A stretch of 64,000 bases of DNA from Coccinella septempunctata (lineage: Eukaryota; Arthropoda; Insecta; Coleoptera; Coccinellidae): positions 9,238,001 through 9,302,000 of the forward strand of contig NC_058192.1 of the NCBI RefSeq assembly GCF_907165205.1. The letters run 5' to 3'. Under the pieces are notes generated by a model. It did no database searches, was not told the DNA's origin, and saw nothing but the letters and a program-made list of their open reading frames with translations. Of the stretch, positions 59,540-64,000 are shown piece after piece. Both the position numbers and the translations under genes were made by a program. The stretch's first letter is position 1. Every line of letters starts with the position of its first letter.

Positions 59540-61672
59540 ACTCTCAGTAGATAACGAATTTTGATTAGATGATTAGACTAGATAGATAACAGATAAAAAC
59601 TTGAAAAGGAGTTCTGGGCTCGATTTTCGTGAAAAGTTCGTTAGTGGAAACCGTTTCACGATGTCTTCATTTGTCTTGAAGATATGTATAATCAAACTGT
59701 GATATTTGTCGATTTCGAAAATGTGCCATAACTTCTTTATTTTCGAAAATATCTTAAAACGATAAAAACTTTCTTCTGGCACCATTTCATTGGGAATATG
59801 ACATAATAAATATTTTGTACTGAGGGTGGAAAAAAACAACTTCGTTCTTTCAAATAGGAATGCGTTCTTTTTTCCTTCGACATTTGAGTAAAGCTTAAAA
59901 AGATGAAGTGATAGAGTTTCAGGAGTGTCAGATGACTGGTTTCGTTATTGATTGATAATTATCAGCTATTCCCTGCATCTTCATAGTTTTGCTTGTAAGG
60001 TAGATCTAACATATGAAAATCCAAATCAATTTTATGAGAGTGAATGTTGAAATAATGTACATACGCCAATTCAACTTCTCGTGTCAAATTCAACATCCGC
60101 AATCAAGCCAATAAGCAGATAATTCGAATCACATGATGATTCCTACAATAGATACAAATTATTTTGAATGCATTTGATTACCATTGCGAAATATGGGATT
60201 TCTGCTGCATGAAAAATAACCGTTATTAGGTGAAAGTCTTGAACAGACTGTCGACCTATCGGCGTGAAAAATGATTAGGTTACAATCTTCTAGCAACATT
60301 CACTAGGAAATTATGTGCACGATCTTTTCGAAGAAGATTGTGATTAAACTGAATCTGTTACTTTGTAAAATACATTTTGCAATATGCACTTTCAGGGAGG
60401 GAATATTGCATACTTAACTAGTTTGTTGCTCTTTCTTATTTTAGCCTTTACATACTGTTTTTTCTTTGACCTTCTCCTTAATTATTCATTTCACTTTTTG
60501 TTTCAACTGAGCTTTTCCATTTTCACAATTTTATATGTAATTCCCTCCCTTAGAATGTCTGCTCACTCTAAATTCTGTCAGTTTTCTTGTTTCTAAGAAG
60601 AAAAAGAAATTGCTTGTCATCAGGTGCCATCTGCAGGGATTTAGGAAGGAAGAATCTCGGAAAACTCCACCATCAATGAACTTTAAACACTTCCTCTTCC
60701 TTATTCAAACTATTACCCATTTTCCAATCCATTCGATACCTGGAAAACCCTCCGTAGCCCTTATATAGCCTCCATTATGTAACTTTATTGCAGTTATATT
60801 TTCTTTCTTTCGGTTTCATTTGCTTTATGACTATCGATTGTGTTTTTCAGTACTTGGGGATTTTTCATAGCTTGTCGATGTGGCGTGTAGCTATGGCAAC
60901 CCCATTCCGGCGTTGCCACACCCTCCCACATAATATACTCCACTTTCCCGCTTAGGCACTGGCAGCCAGAGCAGAGCAACATTTCAACTTTCTGCGGAGA
61001 CCCATTTGTAAGGGATGTTCCTTTGAGGGCTCCTCGCTTCGCAAACATTTTTCTTGCATGATAGATTACATAATTTGTATCCGTTCTCCGACGAAAGTTC
61101 GCTATTCCTGGCGGAATACGGAAAATGTATAGACCCGGGGGTGGGATTTTCTTCCGGGATCAAAGGGGATTGTCTTTTGACTGACGTCGTTCTTCTTTGG
61201 ACGTTGAATATTGAAAATGCTCTTGTTGCTTTGTTTTCTGCATACCTACCGTTTACGACAATAGAGGAGCTTCAGAACTGGCTGGGGACCTGTTAAGCAA
61301 CAGCTTATCAACGTTGAATTTTGTATGATGCGAATCATCAAATTCGCTGAGAATTCATAAAAATATAAATTCCGTTAAGGAGGGTTTATATTGTCAAGAA
61401 GTTTATTTCTGTGAGTTTTTTGTGAATCAGTAAGAAACGTCGACTCATGACAGTTTATACCAACAATCCCTCAATTTCAAGGGACACCTAAGCCCAACTG
61501 ACACTTAGCTACGATTTCTATCAATTTTTTGGGTACCTACCTATACTCAGATGCTAAGAGACGCCCTAGTTAATTGTTAGGGCTCAAAACTGAGACCTAA
61601 GAAAGGGCCAAATAACCAGTCTGATTGGTAGATAGCGTTCACGTGATATGTAAAATCCAAAGCAAAATTTAA
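59540..61672. other. Gene-free DNA
   Basis: No gene is recognised. Short open frames at 60384-60596 and 60794-61048 show no family motifs. A near-consensus RFX-like site lies at 60887-60900. Confidence 0.45.
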
Positions 61673-62400
61673 CTAAGAAATTGTCCGAGTTGAATCCAAA
61701 TAGTCTTGCAATGTATATGGCTCAAGTTCCATCAGAAGCCCATGTATTTCTTTCTTGAAGAGTCGTTGGTTGTTGATTCTTCTTATTCTTGATGGCAGCT
61801 TATTGAAAAGTTTCATACATGAATACTTAGCTCCTTTTTCTGTTAGGGATAGCCTAAGCATACTGCATAGGATACATATAGTGACAGTCTCGGACATTGT
61901 AAGAGTGAGATGCTAAGTTCATTCTGAAATATTCCCTATTTTTCGCAAGGAACATCAAACATCTTCAATATAAAGTGCTGATGTAGTTAACACATTCATT
62001 TGTTTGAAGTGACCTCTGCAAGATGTTCTGAAACCTAATCTTTTGATTGTTCTAATCGCTCTCTTCTGACTTAAAAAAATTGTTGCTGCTGACTTTGCAC
62101 TACCATAAAAAACTAGACCATATCTCATCAATGATTCAAAATTAAAAAAGTAAACAGGCTATTTTCATTCAAATAATTTGATAAACTATCAAAGCAGAGC
62201 TCAGTTTCTTATTCAGCTTAAATATATGACTTTCCCATGATAATACATCATCTACAATCAAACCCAAGAGCTTTGTTTCTCAACTTAAACTAATTTCCAA
62301 GTCGTTTAACTTTACCTTGTTTATATTTACTGGGTTAATTCTGTAGGTATGACACATAACACAATTTGTTTTGCTCTTATTCAATATCAATTCAGATCGC
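61673..62400 (-). pseudogene. Relic of a non-LTR retrotransposon reverse transcriptase
   Basis: The 3' part of a LINE ORF2 on the minus strand. Readable pieces, from the upstream end, are LNKSKTNCVMC (the N-x-x-KT motif of the RT domain), KLLGLIVDDVLSWESHI, YGLVFYG, QKRAIRTI, and the terminal block KLFNKLPSRIRRI ... LFKKEIHGLL ... YTLQDYL, which is typical of jockey/CR1-like ORF2 ends. The frame is broken by several stops and frameshifts. The RT core upstream is absent, a 5' truncation as usual for such copies. Confidence 0.8.
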
Positions 62401-64000
62401 TATAAGGAAGAGTTTTTCTTTTCTTGTATAGGAAATTTCTTCTTAGTTGAAATAACCATGATAGTCAAACAGTTAAACTTAATACACTTTAGTCTTATTT
62501 ACTGATTGATTTATTTCAATCATACATGTGGTTTTTGATTCATTTTTTTTCACACATTTTCACAATAATTTACTGAACATACTAATAATATCAATAGAAG
62601 TAAAAAAAAATATTACTACATGAATCCATTTCAATAATCTATAATGAACCTTATTTTCGAGCCTTAAAGCACATATTTGGGAGTATAGACCATATAATTG
62701 AAGCTGAAATTGAAAGACATTTCAACATTTCATCAAAAGAAATGGGAGAAAAACGATTAAAATGGAAAAAAATATTAAAAATCAGAATTCAATTCAATTA
62801 AATTAATAAATATTGGACAGAATCTATCAATAGGGCCAAAACATATTGTTTACACAAATAATCAGGGCTATTCCTGAAACTCCCTCGAACATACATACAA
62901 TCACAATCTTCCGGCGAAACATAGTCGGAACTACCCCAAATAAATTTGAATCAAGTTAGAGAAAACAACCCCGTCAATCTGGAAGATGTGCCTCAAATGG
63001 GGCGTAATGCATATGAGGAAAACATATTTCTGCCGGAATATTCTCCGTTCCGACATCAAATGAACTAATCGAATTACTACCAACTTTCAGTGGAAATGAA
63101 GTTTTTCACGTCAGCGATAAATTTCGGAGGGAGATAATTCACAAATATAATTTCCAAGTTCATCGCTTAGGTGAATATTCATGATTTATCCGTAAGATAG
63201 TGTAGAAATGTTGTGTGCCCATTAACAGATCTTTTGCAGGGGTGGACTGGCCCGGAAGTGAATTGAAGATATTTCAGAAAGACTTCTTTCGCTAGATGTT
63301 TGGCCCAAAAATACCATCAGGGAAGGCGTTGCATTCTTTTAACGGTTCATGCTTCAAATCCATGGAATAGAATTGATGATAAGGATGCAAAATTGATTAT
63401 CAAAATGAAATAGGGGAAAAATAATATTTACGGATATTCCTGGTGGAATGGATGAAGGACCGGTGATTCAAAAAACAAGATACCATCTACTTCAACTACT
63501 TGAACATCATTTCGATGAAACAAGGTGCAGATAAAGCATTATTTATACTCAAGACGAAGTATTTTTCTAGAGTAAACCTGCTCCAAACAACACTACAGAT
63601 TACAGTCATAACCATCATTGAACCTCAAACAGGAAGTACTGAAGATTCTTCAACTTGTTGCAAGAATCAAATGTGAGAAATAATGGCGTTTAAAAGATGG
63701 GCTCTAAAACAAATTTACAGTTCTCTCAGATCTTCTTTCATTAATTTTTCCATACAACAACTAGATTCCTAGGCTTCTTGAAGTTTTAAAATAAGTGTAC
63801 TTTTCTCAAGTAGGATTTCCTTTCTAAACAACTTCGTGTCCTCAACGGAAATACTTGTTAAGTGAAGTATGGTCTCTCCATTATTTTTGCAGGATCTGCA
63901 AGGATCATTTTCATCTATGCCAACCTTTATATTTTGACTTTAATGGTGGCCAATCAGTTGTTTCCGGTCTTTTCTACTTAGCTGAAATCTATTATTGAGT
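62401..64000. other. Gene-free AT-rich DNA
   Basis: I see no supported gene, RNA or mobile element here. Confidence 0.5.

Noticed and set aside
1..64000. CRISPR arrays, operons, ribosomal RNA or bacterial genes
   Set aside because: No regularly spaced repeats, no Shine-Dalgarno-linked gene runs and no rRNA motifs; the spliced genes show eukaryotic nuclear DNA.

Overview
The window reads as a stretch of AT-rich insect nuclear genome, probably from a holometabolous insect and possibly a beetle. The evidence is split genes with GT-AG introns (some only 52-83 nt long), insect-type Ddc and amd homologues, and relics of mariner, Tc1-like, hAT-type MITE and non-LTR elements. The order assignment is inference only. 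All exon models below were built by hand from splice signals, reading phase and remembered family motifs; no database search was run.

Layout. 1-9.1 kb: no recognisable gene, a GC-rich patch near 3.1-4.3 kb and one dispersed repeat. 9.6-11.1 kb (-): a three-exon type I DnaJ/Hsp40 of the DNAJA2/Droj2 class. 12.0-13.4 kb (-): an unrecognised multi-pass membrane protein gene, possibly with a further 5' exon at 16.5 kb. 18.5-25.9 kb (+): Ddc (DOPA decarboxylase) in six exons. Facing it is 26.3-28.3 kb (-), a polyamine oxidase. It is followed on the same strand by two more group II decarboxylase genes: a divergent amd-like paralogue (28.9-31.4 kb) and a canonical amd (32.3-36.0 kb). 37.0-48.3 kb (-): a 14-exon, 2180-residue CFAP47 homologue (axonemal, with a calponin-homology domain), carrying a dead mariner in its last intron. 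49.6-50.9 kb: a dead Tc1-like element. 51.0-51.8 kb (-) and 53.7-54.8 kb (+): a head-to-head pair of intronless carbonic-anhydrase-related genes that have lost catalytic zinc ligands, separated by a hAT-type MITE with a perfect 8-bp target duplication. 56.8-64 kb: gene-poor, with a second dead Tc1-like element, two inverted-repeat elements and a non-LTR reverse transcriptase relic.

How the genes relate. Ddc makes dopamine from DOPA for cuticle tanning and neurotransmission. The amd-type enzymes carry Asn in place of catalytic His192, the signature of 3,4-dihydroxyphenylacetaldehyde synthases, which use the same substrate for cuticle cross-linking. Ddc, amd and the second amd-like gene therefore form a DOPA-metabolism cluster, with a polyamine oxidase lodged inside it. 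CFAP47 suggests sperm-flagellum biology in an insect. Testis expression of the adjacent intronless CA-related pair is only a guess.

The most unusual sequence structure is a chain of four overlapping, perfect, shrinking hairpins in a Ddc intron. A similar perfect hairpin sits in one copy of a dispersed repeat and is absent from the other copy.
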